This document shows, in pieces, positions 22,261-22,297 of a stretch of 22,297 nt of DNA. A program made the translations under genes and the position numbers. The stretch is from contig JBAXJB010000026.1 in assembly GCA_037138055.1 (NCBI GenBank), positions 1 to 22,297 on the forward strand, written 5' to 3'. Within the stretch, counting starts at the first letter, position 1, and each line of letters begins with the position of its first letter. The DNA is from CAITNM01 sp037138055. Lineage in GTDB: Bacteria; Pseudomonadota; Alphaproteobacteria; Paracaedibacterales; CAITNM01. The notes beneath the pieces were generated by a model. That model worked only from the letters and a program-made list of their open reading frames with translations. It was not told the DNA's origin and did no database searches.

Positions 22261-22297
22261 AAATTAGGTATAATTTTAAGGAAATTGTAACTTAAAC

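Overview
The window suggests a low-GC alphaproteobacterium, most likely an intracellular or endosymbiotic lineage such as Holosporales/Paracaedibacter-like bacteria (inference). Reasons are a ChpT phosphotransferase of the CckA-ChpT-CtrA cell-cycle relay, a DUF3576 lipoprotein, a lipA-ratA pair, leuS-lptE and mlaA, mixed with several exported proteins that match no family I recognise and with short palindromic repeats in an intergenic gap. I saw no rRNA, tRNA, transposase or CRISPR array.

Layout. 1-1307: an unrecognised cytoplasmic-looking protein whose start is doubtful. 1414-4433 (minus): leuS and lptE, overlapping by 4 nt, facing the first gene across a hairpin terminator. 4689-6270: a small exported beta-rich protein with a strong terminator, then a convergent exported orphan. 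6416-7637: dnaJ, with a UUUU/AGGA-type hairpin over its Shine-Dalgarno site and a strong terminator. 7646-8665 (minus): an exported protein made of three about 103-residue repeats. 8807-9394: a UmuD-type S24 self-cleaving protein with a non-LexA N-terminus. 9462-12429: two tandem exported paralogues separated by a cluster of inverted repeats, each preceded by a copy of the same upstream segment. 12448-15130 (minus): a four-gene run, DUF3576 lipoprotein, lipA, ratA-like, GNAT acetyltransferase. 15444-17285: a AAA+ ATPase of ClpX/HslU type with a predicted signal peptide and an exact 117-residue tandem duplication. 17282-19892 (minus): a tight mlaA-pfk-NAD kinase operon, whose last stop codon overlaps that of the ATPase. 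19999-22138: tRNA nucleotidyltransferase overlapping chpT, then a small cupin.

How it fits together. The housekeeping genes cover translation and tRNA maturation (leuS, cca), protein folding (dnaJ), envelope assembly and lipid asymmetry (lptE, mlaA, DUF3576), cofactors (lipA, NAD kinase), glycolysis (pfk), DNA-damage response (S24 protein) and cell-cycle signalling (chpT). Between them sit six exported proteins of unknown family or unusual architecture. The most notable items are the exported ATPase with duplicated N-terminal modules, the probable RNA thermometer on dnaJ, and the duplicated gene pair with its repeat cluster. All family calls are read from motifs by eye; none has been checked against a database.
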